Source: Desulfonatronovibrio hydrogenovorans DSM 9292 (GTDB taxonomy: Bacteria > Desulfobacterota > Desulfovibrionia > Desulfovibrionales > Desulfonatronovibrionaceae). From it: 64,000 nucleotides of DNA. Shown piece by piece: positions 17,837 to 25,718 of the stretch (its first letter is position 1; each line of letters opens with the position of its first letter). The stretch is from contig NZ_JMKT01000011.1 of assembly GCF_000686525.1 (NCBI RefSeq), forward strand, positions 178,006-242,005. Direction: 5' to 3'. The notes beneath the pieces were generated by a model, which was not told where the DNA came from, ran no database searches, and saw only the letters and a list, made by a program, of their open reading frames with translations. Position numbers and translations under genes: made by a program.

Positions 17837-18601
17837 ATGAAGAGCAGCAGAAGAAAATTCATCAGGATGGCTGGTTTTGCCGCCCTTGGCTGGAGTATAT
17901 GCCCTTCCCTGGCCGGGGCTGCTGTTGAGGCTGGCCCGAAATTGTATTTTAAAGGGGAGGAACAGCTCAGTGCAACTCAGTGGGCCATGGCTGTTGACAC
18001 CAAGAAACTGACCAGGCAGGTCATGAACAAGTGCATTGAGGCCTGCCATACCCTGCACAATGTCCCTGAAATCGATTCCAACCAGAATATTAAGTGGCTC
18101 TGGATTGAGCCCTTTAGAAATCTATTTTACGACCAGTCCCACCCCAACCTGACGGATATGGCTAATAAGCCTTTCCTGGCCCTGTGCAACCACTGTGAGA
18201 ATCCTCCCTGTGTACGGGTCTGCCCCACCAAGGCGACTTTCAAGCGTCCAGACGGAATCGTGCTCATGGACTTTCACAGGTGTATCGGCTGCAGGTTCTG
18301 TATGGCTGGATGTCCTTACGGTTCCAGGAGCTTCAACTTTTTTGATCCCCGAAGATATCTTGAACAACTTGATCCAGAGTATCCCACAAGAACCAAAGGT
18401 GTTGTAGAAAAGTGCGAGTTCTGCGCCCATCGCCTGGACAAGGGGCAGATGCCGGCTTGTGTTGAGGCATCCGAAGGAGCTCTTCTTTTCGGCGATCTTT
18501 CTGACTCTTCATCTGATGTCAGAAGGGCCCTCAGGGAGAGATACTCTCTGGTCCGAAAACCCAAGTTGGGCACCGGTCCTAACGTTTACTATCTAATATA
18601 A
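17837..18601 (+). CDS. dsrO: DsrO, periplasmic ferredoxin-like subunit with Tat signal
   Basis: Iron-sulfur protein of 254 residues with a twin-arginine signal (SSRRKFIRMAGFAALG) and a cleavage region near SLAGAA, so it is exported folded to the periplasm. Cysteine clusters CNHCENPPCVRVCP, CIGCRFCMAGCP and CEFCAHRL, plus the early CIEACHTLHN, fit the multi-cluster NrfC/HybA-like family. It partners DsrP in quinone-linked electron exchange with DsrJ. It starts immediately after the dsrJ stop and is followed by dsrP after 10 bases. Confidence 0.95.
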   Translation: MKSSRRKFIRMAGFAALGWSICPSLAGAAVEAGPKLYFKGEEQLSATQWAMAVDTKKLTRQVMNKCIEACHTLHNVPEIDSNQNIKWLWIEPFRNLFYDQSHPNLTDMANKPFLALCNHCENPPCVRVCPTKATFKRPDGIVLMDFHRCIGCRFCMAGCPYGSRSFNFFDPRRYLEQLDPEYPTRTKGVVEKCEFCAHRLDKGQMPACVEASEGALLFGDLSDSSSDVRRALRERYSLVRKPKLGTGPNVYYLI

Positions 18602-18611
18602 GGGGTGTGAG

Positions 18612-19769
18612 ATGCTTGAAAAAGCTATAAAAGGAAATGTTCTTTACTGGGGATGGCTGTTCTTTTTGCTGGCCATTATAGGAGTAGGGGCTGGAGCTTA
18701 CATGATGCAGCTCGAACAGGGCCTGGGCATCACCGGCCTTAATCGTGACGTATCCTGGGGTTTTTATATTGCCCAGTTTACCTTTCTGGTTGGAGTGGCA
18801 GCCTCAGCGGTCATGATGGTAATTCCAAAATACCTGCATAATTTCAAAGCCTTTGGCAGGATGCTCATCCTGGGTGAATTTTTGGCCATTGCAGCAGTGA
18901 GCATGTGTCTCATGTTCATCATAGCTGACCTTGGACAGCCACAGCGGCTGATGAATGTGCTGCTTCACCCCTCACCGAATTCAATCCTGTTCTGGGATAT
19001 GATAGTCCTGAACGGCTATCTGTTCCTGAACCTGCTTATTGGCTGGGTCACGCTGCAGTCTGAACGGAAACAGGTGGCTCCTCCCAAGTGGATTATGCCC
19101 TTCATTTATCTGTCCATTCCATGGGCTGTGAGCATCCATACTGTTACAGCCTTTCTGTATGCAGGCCTTCCTGGTCGGGACTTCTGGCTGACCGCAGTCA
19201 TGGCGCCCTCATTTCTGGCTTCAGCATTTGCTGCTGGTCCTGCTCTGCTTATCCTTCTTGGTCTGGCCGTTAAAGTGTTTGCCAAGTGGGATCCAGGCAA
19301 GGAATCCATCCAGGCTCTGGCCAAGATTGTTGTCTATGCCATGAGCGTACATCTGTTCATAGTGGCCTGTAAGGTTTTCACCGCATTTTACAGTCAGATT
19401 CCTGACAAATTGTACCATTACAAGTTCCTGTATTTAGGCCTTGATGGACATACCACCCTGGCGACCTTCAGCTGGGTAGCCATTGCTGCCGGGGTCATTG
19501 CGGTGATCATTCTGCTTAATCCCAGAAACAGGCAGGCTGAAAACGTTCTGGCCTTTTCCTGTATTCTGATTCTTTTGAGTACCTGGATTGATAAGGGACT
19601 TGGGCTGATCTCAGCTGGATTCATCCCCAACCCCATGAAGCAGGTGGTGCTTTATACCCCAACCCAGCCTGAACTGCTGATTACCCTGGCCATCTGGGCC
19701 AAGGGTTTTCTGATTCTGACCATCCTCTATAAGGTGGCGGTCGGAGTTAAGAAGGAAATCGAGGCATAA
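18612..19769 (+). CDS. dsrP: DsrP, NrfD-family quinone-interacting membrane subunit
   Basis: Integral membrane protein of 385 residues with about ten hydrophobic helices, starting with YWGWLFFLLAIIGVGAGAYMM and ending with LLITLAIWAKGFLILTILYKVAVG. This is the NrfD/PsrC fold, which exchanges electrons with menaquinone at the periplasmic face together with DsrO. Acidic and aromatic residues within the helices fit a quinone/proton site, but I cannot pick one with certainty. It is the last gene of the operon. A 13-bp terminator follows 42 bases downstream. Confidence 0.95.
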   Translation: MLEKAIKGNVLYWGWLFFLLAIIGVGAGAYMMQLEQGLGITGLNRDVSWGFYIAQFTFLVGVAASAVMMVIPKYLHNFKAFGRMLILGEFLAIAAVSMCLMFIIADLGQPQRLMNVLLHPSPNSILFWDMIVLNGYLFLNLLIGWVTLQSERKQVAPPKWIMPFIYLSIPWAVSIHTVTAFLYAGLPGRDFWLTAVMAPSFLASAFAAGPALLILLGLAVKVFAKWDPGKESIQALAKIVVYAMSVHLFIVACKVFTAFYSQIPDKLYHYKFLYLGLDGHTTLATFSWVAIAAGVIAVIILLNPRNRQAENVLAFSCILILLSTWIDKGLGLISAGFIPNPMKQVVLYTPTQPELLITLAIWAKGFLILTILYKVAVGVKKEIEA

Positions 19770-19811
19770 AGGCCTGGCACCGGCTTAAACCTGGCAGTCA
19801 AAGCATAATAA

Positions 19812-19855
19812 GGTAATGGGCCGGGTCGGATACCGGCCCATTACCATTTATTTTT
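19812..19855 (+). terminator. Intrinsic terminator of dsrMKJOP, overlapping the end of the facing gene
   Basis: A 13-bp perfect stem (19812-19824 with 19833-19845), loop of 8, is followed by ATTTATTTTTTTT. Its right arm and T run double as the last codons (Asn-Lys-Lys-Asn-Lys-Trp-stop) of the minus-strand VOC gene. Confidence 0.92.
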
Positions 19856-20425
19856 TTTGTTTATGAACTGGCTTCCCTCACCCGGATAAACGATTTTTTC
19901 CTTATCCGGAGTGGGTCTGGTCACTGGGGTTAACTGTTCCTTAACAGGATCAGGACCGAGTAAGGCCTGGGCGCAGGGATTTTGATCCAGCATTCTCGGG
20001 TTATTTCTCAGGTCGACTTCTGGATTGCTCCAGGAAAATTCAATGGGTATATTGTTGGGATCAAATGAGTAGATGGACAGTATGAATCCATGATCCAGGA
20101 CTTCAGATACCCAGAAATCCGAAGCACAAAGACGATCATACATGGTCCAGAGATCATCCTTTGATTCCACTTCCAGGGCCAGATGATCAAAGGCAAAGGG
20201 GCCGTGGACCGGTACGCCGTGATCCTTCTCCGGCAGTGGTTCGACCCCTTCCCATTCAAAAAAGAGAAGCATGTTCATGGGGCCTAGTTCGAAAAAATAT
20301 TGTCTGTATCCGGGCTTGCCCAGGCCTGCTATGAGCCTGAGACCCACAAGGTCGCGCCAGAAGACTATGGTCCCATCCATGTTGCCGGTGGCCAGTGCCA
20401 GATGATTTATCCCTTTAAGCTGCAT
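19841..20425 (-). CDS. VOC-superfamily (glyoxalase/dioxygenase-fold) protein
   Basis: A 194-residue protein whose first 130 residues form a vicinal-oxygen-chelate domain. It opens with the typical LKGINHLALATGNMDGTIVFWRDLVGLRLI, continues with FDHLALEV, and ends with DPNNIPIEFSW. Potential metal ligands are the His in INHLAL, the His in FDHLAL and the Glu in IEFSW, the set used in ring-cleaving dioxygenases and glyoxalases. The C-terminal 60 residues are polar and probably disordered. AAGGAG precedes the ATG. It lies between the two dsr operons on the opposite strand; the substrate is unknown. Confidence 0.85.
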   Translation of the reverse strand: MQLKGINHLALATGNMDGTIVFWRDLVGLRLIAGLGKPGYRQYFFELGPMNMLLFFEWEGVEPLPEKDHGVPVHGPFAFDHLALEVESKDDLWTMYDRLCASDFWVSEVLDHGFILSIYSFDPNNIPIEFSWSNPEVDLRNNPRMLDQNPCAQALLGPDPVKEQLTPVTRPTPDKEKIVYPGEGSQFINKKNKW

Positions 20426-20462
20426 AGCTAACTCCTTTAAAAATATATTTGAAAAATCCAGC

Positions 20463-20490
20463 TTGACATTAATTTGTAATTTTGACTAAT
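20463..20490 (+). promoter_or_regulatory. Sigma70-like promoter of the 7Fe ferredoxin gene
   Basis: TTGACA (20463-20468), 16 bases, then ACTAAT (20485-20490), about 70 bases before the ferredoxin ATG in an AT-rich stretch. The -35 is perfect and the -10 matches 4 of 6. Confidence 0.5.
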
Positions 20491-20523
20491 TCCAGTTTAC
20501 TTTTGGTTCAATGGGGAAATTAA

Positions 20524-20748
<225 letters not shown>

Positions 20749-20756
20749 ATCAAAAA

Positions 20757-20784
20757 AATCAGGGGGGCTTAGGTCCCCCTGATT
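20757..20784 (-). terminator. GC-rich hairpin after the ferredoxin gene, T tract on the minus strand
   Basis: AATCAGGGGG (20757-20766) pairs perfectly with CCCCCTGATT (20775-20784). For the plus strand no T run follows (CCTCTCACC). On the minus strand the stem runs directly into seven T. It is therefore the better terminator for minus-strand transcripts, though no minus-strand gene is seen to its right. It probably also stabilises the ferredoxin mRNA end. Confidence 0.55.
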
Positions 20785-20948
20785 CCTCTCACCACTCCAT
20801 CTGCACGATTTTGTATCAAGTCTAAACCAATTCCTTTGACTCTTCAAGATTCTTCGGTGATTTGCACCTGGTTCATGGTTGTGAATCAGCGTAAAAAAGT
20901 TTATAGTTAATTCTTTTGATCCAGGTATAAAAAGCCAAGGAGGGATTT

Positions 20949-21659
20949 ATGGATCTGGGAATAGATTTGAATATATATTTTCAAAAATACCAAGATCTTA
21001 TGAGCGGAGTAGACAAGGTGTTTTTGAAAATGAAGCAGGATTTTCCCCAGGAAGTCAGGTGTGACAACGGCTGTACTGAGTGCTGCCATGCCCTTTTTGA
21101 CCTGACCCTTGTTGAATCACTGTACTTGAACCACAAGTTTTCTTTGCTGGATCCGGATTTAAGGAATCAAATCCTTATTGAAGCTGACAAGGCTGATCGG
21201 AAGACGCATCAAATCAAAAAAAAGCTTTATAAGGAACATCAGCAGGGTGCAAACGAGCAGGAGATACTGAAAAAGGCTTCAATGGCAAAGGTCTGCTGCC
21301 CACTGCTTATTGAGAACAGGTGTGTCCTTTATCAGGAAAGGCCCATTACCTGCCGCCTTTACGGGATTCCCTTTGATATGGGCGGTTTTGCAGCCAGCTG
21401 TTCTCTTTCAGGTTTTGAGCCAGGAAAGCAATATCCTACAGTACATATGGATAAGATACATCAGCGGCTCATCTCTTTGAGCCGGGAAATTTCCCAGGCC
21501 TTGAATTCAAAGTACCCGCACCTGGATTCCATGCTGGTTCCAGTGTCCATGTCTCTTCTGACTGATTACTCCCGGGAATATCTGGGGGCCAGGGAGGAGG
21601 AAGCAGCTGCTGCAAAGGATTCTCCAACCAAAGAGTGGGTCATGGGACCCAAGGAGTAG
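20949..21659 (+). CDS. CxxCxxCC (YkgJ-like) metal-cluster protein
   Basis: A 236-residue protein with the zinc/iron-chelating CxxCxxCC family signature CDNGCTECCHALFD near residue 38. Later cysteines (VCCPLL, NRCVLY, ITCRLYG) complete the usual set of eight. The biochemical role of the family is not settled. No signal or membrane segment is seen, so it is probably cytosolic. AAGGAGGG lies 5 bases before the ATG. The gene begins a probable operon with the unknown 118-residue gene (3 bases apart) and a TPR gene, immediately upstream of dsrA. A role in metal or cofactor handling for sulfite reductase is suggested only by position. Confidence 0.85.
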   Translation: MDLGIDLNIYFQKYQDLMSGVDKVFLKMKQDFPQEVRCDNGCTECCHALFDLTLVESLYLNHKFSLLDPDLRNQILIEADKADRKTHQIKKKLYKEHQQGANEQEILKKASMAKVCCPLLIENRCVLYQERPITCRLYGIPFDMGGFAASCSLSGFEPGKQYPTVHMDKIHQRLISLSREISQALNSKYPHLDSMLVPVSMSLLTDYSREYLGAREEEAAAAKDSPTKEWVMGPKE

Positions 21660-21662
21660 GGG

Positions 21663-22019
21663 ATGCAAGAAGATAATAACCAAAGCAACCAGAAAAAGGC
21701 CATGTACGACTCTCTTTCGCCCAGGAGAAAGAAGTTCATCGACCGTATAGGCTATGACAAGTGGGATCCCTTTCAGGAGCCCAAGAATCCCATCGATATC
21801 AGGACGGATACGACCAGAAGAACCAGCAAGCAGTTGATGCGGGACTTTTTGTATGAATGTAAGCCAGAAGAGTACAGCAATGCATATGGACGGGGCGTTC
21901 TGGAAATGTGCCTCGGGATAATTAATGGAGACGATAAGTGCAGGGCTATGTACGAGTTTTCCCTATGGTACAGGGATCTTCTGGAAAGGGAAAAAAAGGA
22001 ATTCAAAACCGGTTTGTAA
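21663..22019 (+). CDS. Conserved hypothetical protein of the dsrAB neighbourhood
   Basis: A 118-residue, highly charged soluble protein (pattern SPRRKKFIDRIGYDKWDPFQEPKNPIDIRTD, broken here only by its own prolines) with a helical C-terminal half ending YEFSLWYRDLLEREKKEF. Cysteines occur singly (YECKP, EMCLG, DKCRA) and do not form a cluster motif. AAGGAG precedes the start, and it is 3 bases from the CxxCxxCC gene and 15 from the TPR gene. I recall small genes of unknown function in the same place next to dsrA in Desulfovibrio. I do not recognise a domain. Confidence 0.75.
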   Translation: MQEDNNQSNQKKAMYDSLSPRRKKFIDRIGYDKWDPFQEPKNPIDIRTDTTRRTSKQLMRDFLYECKPEEYSNAYGRGVLEMCLGIINGDDKCRAMYEFSLWYRDLLEREKKEFKTGL

Positions 22020-22034
22020 CCATAGGAGATAAAA

Positions 22035-22670
22035 ATGACCAGAATGACGCCTGATCAGCAGATAAAGGAGCTGGAAGAGCGATTGAAGTCTGACCCTGAT
22101 TGCGGGATAACCCTTTATAATATCGGAGTTAATTACCTGGCCAAGCGTGACTTTGAAAAAGCCAAGCACTACTTTCAGGAGGCCATCAGAAAAAATTCCG
22201 ATATTGCAGAGGCATATGTTCAGCTTGGCGGCCTGGCCATGAATGAAGGCGATCTTGACGGATGCTTCAGCTATAACCAGATGGCCAGCAAGGTCAGACA
22301 TCGCTTTGCAGTCCCTCATGGTAATATGGGCTTTGTCCATCTCCAGAGAAATGAAGTGGACAAAGCTATAGCGTCCCTGAAAAGGGCTATTTCCTTTGAT
22401 CCCAAGTTTGTCCAGGCCCACGCCACTCTGGGCAGTGCTTATCTGATGCAGGGTGATGTGGACGGGTGCATCGCCCAGAGCGACAAGGCCATTGAACTGG
22501 AGTCCACATTCGGACCTGCATACAACAATAAGGGACTGGCATTGATGGAAAAGAAAGATTATGCTGGTGCAGCAGAATGCTTTAAGAAGGCCAGAGAAAC
22601 CGGCTATGAGGTTGCCCGGGAGGTCCTGGATGAGTTGGAGGCCGGACTTGGGGCCACGGAGAAATCCTGA
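22035..22670 (+). CDS. TPR-repeat protein upstream of dsrA
   Basis: A 211-residue protein of about five tetratricopeptide repeats, for example LYNIGVNYLAKRDFEKAKHY, AHATLGSAYLMQGDVDGCIA and AYNNKGLALMEKKDYAGAAE, without signal peptide or membrane segment. TPR arrays bind partner proteins or peptides. AGGAG stands before the ATG at 22035; another ATG follows three codons later. It closes the small operon with the CxxCxxCC and hypothetical genes. The location suggests an assembly or scaffolding role for sulfite reductase or DsrC, which is inference only. Confidence 0.85.
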   Translation: MTRMTPDQQIKELEERLKSDPDCGITLYNIGVNYLAKRDFEKAKHYFQEAIRKNSDIAEAYVQLGGLAMNEGDLDGCFSYNQMASKVRHRFAVPHGNMGFVHLQRNEVDKAIASLKRAISFDPKFVQAHATLGSAYLMQGDVDGCIAQSDKAIELESTFGPAYNNKGLALMEKKDYAGAAECFKKARETGYEVAREVLDELEAGLGATEKS

Positions 22671-22765
22671 GTAATACCATTCAGGCCTTCAGATTTGGCA
22701 GTCTCATCTCTTGGCCGATACAGGCCCTGCATTCAAGGGAAAATTGTATTGACAATGGATTTCCT

Positions 22766-22783
22766 TTGTGTGAAAAATCACAA
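22766..22783. promoter_or_regulatory. CRP/FNR- or Rex-like palindrome in the dsrA upstream region
   Basis: TTGTGTGAAAAATCACAA has 5-base perfect outer arms (TTGTG/CACAA). Read as TGTGA-N6-TCACA it has one mismatch to the CRP/FNR family consensus. Read as a Rex site (TTGTGAA-N4-TTCACAA) it has three. A TTGACA lies just upstream at 22749-22754, so the site would overlap the promoter core. Confidence 0.45.
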
Positions 22784-22818
22784 GACAGATCAGGATATTT
22801 CAGGGATACAGGCGTTGT

Positions 22819-22861
22819 GAAGCCGTCAGCTTCATTGATCATAAATGGGGCGGCTTTTTTT
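22819..22861 (+). terminator. Terminator-like hairpin 39 bases before dsrA
   Basis: GAAGCCGTC (22819-22827) can pair with GGCGGCTTT (22849-22857, two G-U pairs included). The loop is 21 bases and contains TGATCA, and the stem runs into seven T (22855-22861). It may end the upstream TPR operon or act as an attenuator in the dsrA leader. The position of the dsrA promoter decides which. Confidence 0.5.
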
Positions 22862-22899
22862 ATTATAAGGTTGTAACCATAATTCAAGGAGGATTTTCA

Positions 22900-24213
22900 A
22901 TGCCTAAACGTGAAACCCCTTTGTTGGATCAGCTCGAAAGCGGTCCATGGCCGAGTTTCGTGTCTGAAATGAAGAGGCAGTCCGAGTCGAGACATGCCAA
23001 AGAGAACGAAGTTCAGTACCAGATTCCTGTGGATGTCTGTGATGATCTTCTTGGTGTTCTGGAGCTTTCATATAAAGAAGGCGAAGTTCACTGGAAGCAT
23101 GGCGGGATCGTTGGAGTCTTCGGATACGGCGGCGGAGTTATCGGAAGGTACTGCGACCAGCCTCAGATGTTCCCTGGCGTTGCTCACTTTCACACTGTCC
23201 GTGTTAACCAGCCTGCAGCCAAGTACTATAAGGCTGACTTCCTGCGCCAGCTGTGCGATCTCTGGGATTTCCGCGGCAGCGGTCTGACCAACATGCACGG
23301 TTCAACCGGGGACATCGTTTTCCTGGGCACAAGGACCGAGCAGCTTGAGGAAATCTTTTTTGAGCTGACCCATAACCTGAACCAGGACCTTGGCGGCTCC
23401 GGCTCAAACCTGCGTACCCCTGAGTGCTGCCTTGGCGAGTCCAGGTGTGAGTGGGCCTGTTATGATTCTCAGGAGCTGTGCTATCAGCTGACGATGGAAT
23501 ACCAGGATGAGCTGCACAGGCCGGCCTTCCCCTACAAGTTCAAGTTCAAATTTGATGCCTGCCCCAACGGATGCGTAGCTTCTATTGCCCGTTCTGACCT
23601 CTCCTTTATCGGAACCTGGCGTGATGAAATCCGCATTGATCAGGAAGCAGTGGCTGCCTATGCCGGCGGGGAAATCTCCCCCAACGGTGGAGCCCATGCC
23701 GGCAAGGACTGGGGTCCTTTTGATCTGCAGAAAGAGGTCATTGATCTGTGTCCCACCGAGTGCATGTGGATGGAAGATGGCAAGCTGAAGATCAATGACA
23801 AGGAATGTACCCGCTGCATGCATTGTCTGAACGTCATGCCCAGAGCCCTGCGCATTGGTAATGACCGTGGTCTGTCCATTCTGGTCGGTGCCAAGGCCCC
23901 GATCCTGGATGGTGCTCAGATGGGCTCTCTGCTTGTTCCCTTCATCAAGGCCGAAGAGCCTTATGATGAGATCAAGGAAGTCATTGAAAACATCTGGGAT
24001 TGGTGGATGGAAGAAGGCAAGAACCGTGAGCGCATTGGTGAGACCATGAAGAGAATGGGCTTCCAGAGGCTGCTCGAAGTGACCGGTATTCCGCCTATGC
24101 CCCAGCATGTGCAGGAACCCAGGACCAATCCGTATATCTTCTGGAAGGAAGAAGAAGTACCCGGCGGATGGGACCGCGACATCGCAGACTACAGATCACG
24201 TCACCAGAAATAA
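22900..24213 (+). CDS. dsrA: DsrA, dissimilatory sulfite reductase alpha subunit
   Basis: A 437-residue alpha subunit of the DsrAB complex that reduces sulfite to the DsrC-bound trisulfide. The N-terminus TPLLDQLESGPWPSFVS is diagnostic for the family. Sirohaem/[4Fe-4S] ligands are expected in CCLGESRCEWACYD and in the FDACPNGCVASIA segment. An inserted ferredoxin domain (about 275-325) shows CPTECMWM and CTRCMHCLN. AAGGAGG lies 6 bases before the ATG. dsrB follows after 12 bases with its own strong ribosome site. The protein is full length. Confidence 0.98.
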   Translation: MPKRETPLLDQLESGPWPSFVSEMKRQSESRHAKENEVQYQIPVDVCDDLLGVLELSYKEGEVHWKHGGIVGVFGYGGGVIGRYCDQPQMFPGVAHFHTVRVNQPAAKYYKADFLRQLCDLWDFRGSGLTNMHGSTGDIVFLGTRTEQLEEIFFELTHNLNQDLGGSGSNLRTPECCLGESRCEWACYDSQELCYQLTMEYQDELHRPAFPYKFKFKFDACPNGCVASIARSDLSFIGTWRDEIRIDQEAVAAYAGGEISPNGGAHAGKDWGPFDLQKEVIDLCPTECMWMEDGKLKINDKECTRCMHCLNVMPRALRIGNDRGLSILVGAKAPILDGAQMGSLLVPFIKAEEPYDEIKEVIENIWDWWMEEGKNRERIGETMKRMGFQRLLEVTGIPPMPQHVQEPRTNPYIFWKEEEVPGGWDRDIADYRSRHQK

Positions 24214-24225
24214 GGGAGGTAAGAA

Positions 24226-25389
24226 ATGGCTTTTATATCATCAGGATACAATCCAGACAAGCCGATGGAAAACAGGATTTCCGATATCGGCCCAAGACAT
24301 TATTCAGAGTTTTTGCCTCCTGTTATCAAGAATAACAAAGGCAAATGGCTCTGGCACGAAATTCTTGAGCCCGGCATTCTTATGCACAAGGCCGAGAGTG
24401 GAGAAGAAGTATACACAGTTCGCGCTGGCTCTCCCAGGCTCTTGAGCGTTGAGACCATCCGCGAAATTTGTGATATTGCAGACAAACACTGCGACGGCTA
24501 CGTCCGCTTCACCACCAGGAACAATGTTGAGTTCATGGTGGACAGCAAGGACAAGATCGCTCCTTTGAAGGAAGATCTGGCCTCCCGCAAGCATCCCGGC
24601 GGAAGCTTCAAGTTTCCTGTGGGTGGAACTGGTGCTGGTGTGACCAATATTGTCCACACCCAGGGCTGGATCCACTGCCACACCCCGGCTTCTGATGCTT
24701 CCGGTACGGTCAAGGTTGTTCTGGACGATCTGTTTGAAGAATTCCAGCAGATGAGGCTTCCGGCCCAGTTGAGAATCTCCATGGCCTGCTGCCTGAACAT
24801 GTGCGGTGCTGTGCATTGCTCTGATATCGCCATCCTGGGTTATCACCGCAAGCCCCCCATCATTGACCATGAGAACCTGGAAAACCTGTGTGAAATTCCT
24901 CTGGCAGTTTCATCATGTCCAACAGCGGCCATCAGGCCTTCCAAGACCACCATCAAGGATCCCAAGACCGGCGAGGACAAGACCGTTAAGACTGTTGCAA
25001 TCAAAAACGAGCGCTGCATGTTCTGCGGTAACTGCTACACCATGTGTCCTGCCTTGCCCCTGACTGATGGCGAAGGTGACGGACTGGTAATTATGGCTGG
25101 AGGAAAGGTTTCCAACCGGATCTCCAATCCCAAGTTCTCCAAGGTTGTAGTAGCCTTTATTCCCAATGAAACACCCCGCTGGCCAACACTGGTCAAGGTT
25201 GTTCGCCAGATCGTTGAAGCCTATGCCAAGGGTGCCCGCAAGTACGAGCGCGTTGGTGACTGGGCTGAACGGATTGGGTGGGAGCGTTTCTTTGAGGCTT
25301 GTGACCTCGAGTTCACCCATCACCTGATTGACGATTTCCGTGATCCAGCTTACTATACCTGGAGACAGACAACCAACTTCAAGTTCTAG
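24226..25389 (+). CDS. dsrB: DsrB, dissimilatory sulfite reductase beta subunit
   Basis: A 387-residue beta subunit that carries the catalytically active sirohaem in the alpha2-beta2 enzyme. Recognised stretches are [18 protein letters not shown], the [12 protein letters not shown] substrate-side segment, [13 protein letters not shown] at the sirohaem/cluster site, and a ferredoxin insert with [12 protein letters not shown] plus the preceding [20 protein letters not shown] precedes the start. It is paralogous to DsrA. It is followed by a 66-base spacer with a strong hairpin and then dsrD. Confidence 0.98.
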   Translation: MAFISSGYNPDKPMENRISDIGPRHYSEFLPPVIKNNKGKWLWHEILEPGILMHKAESGEEVYTVRAGSPRLLSVETIREICDIADKHCDGYVRFTTRNNVEFMVDSKDKIAPLKEDLASRKHPGGSFKFPVGGTGAGVTNIVHTQGWIHCHTPASDASGTVKVVLDDLFEEFQQMRLPAQLRISMACCLNMCGAVHCSDIAILGYHRKPPIIDHENLENLCEIPLAVSSCPTAAIRPSKTTIKDPKTGEDKTVKTVAIKNERCMFCGNCYTMCPALPLTDGEGDGLVIMAGGKVSNRISNPKFSKVVVAFIPNETPRWPTLVKVVRQIVEAYAKGARKYERVGDWAERIGWERFFEACDLEFTHHLIDDFRDPAYYTWRQTTNFKF

Positions 25390-25409
25390 TTGGGGTTTTT
25401 AACCAGTAC

Positions 25410-25433
25410 GGCGCCGCCTGGAAAGGCGGCGCC
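25410..25433 (+). other. Perfect GC hairpin in the dsrB-dsrD spacer
   Basis: GGCGCCGCC (25410-25418) and GGCGGCGCC (25425-25433) form a perfect 9-bp stem, entirely G-C, with a six-base loop, and no T run follows (TAAAAC). It is very stable and lies between two cistrons of different expected stoichiometry. A 3'-end protection or processing site is the likely role (inference). Confidence 0.65.
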
Positions 25434-25455
25434 TAAAACAAAGGATGAGGTGGAT

Positions 25456-25686
25456 ATGGATCAAGAAGCTGCAAAACAGGAGATTGTTAATTTCCTGGAA
25501 TCCAAGTCAAAGTCAAAAACTAAATTTTACTTCAATGATTTTACCAAGCTTTTCCCGGATATGAAGTCCAGGGAAGTCAAAAAACTCCTCACAGCACTGG
25601 TTCAAGAAGGAAAGCTTGTTTTCTGGTCCAGCGGCAGCACAACCATGTACGGCATGAAAGATGCCGGCAAGACTGAAGAAGGCTAG
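25456..25686 (+). CDS. dsrD: DsrD, winged-helix activator of DsrAB
   Basis: A small basic protein of 76 residues with the DsrD winged-helix fold: a helix EAAKQEIVNFLESK, then FYFNDFTKLFPDMKSREVKKLLTALVQEGKLVFWSSGSTTMYGM (each element recognisable in the family). DsrD has been described as an allosteric activator of DsrAB rather than a DNA-binding regulator. The longer frame from 25390 would translate the intercistronic hairpin; the ATG at 25456 has AGGTGG before it and gives the family's normal length of about 78. It is conserved directly behind dsrB in sulfate reducers. Confidence 0.95.
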   Translation: MDQEAAKQEIVNFLESKSKSKTKFYFNDFTKLFPDMKSREVKKLLTALVQEGKLVFWSSGSTTMYGMKDAGKTEEG

Positions 25687-25718
25687 ACTGTTTATCAGTT
25701 TTTCCATAAGATCCCTTT

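Noticed and set aside
23404..24108. Long minus-strand open frame (234 codons) inside dsrA
   Set aside because: It lies antisense to the highly conserved dsrA, has no ribosome site and shows only composition expected from the complementary strand.
25390..25455. 22-codon extension of DsrD
   Set aside because: It would translate the intercistronic hairpin; the ATG at 25456 has a ribosome site and gives normal length.
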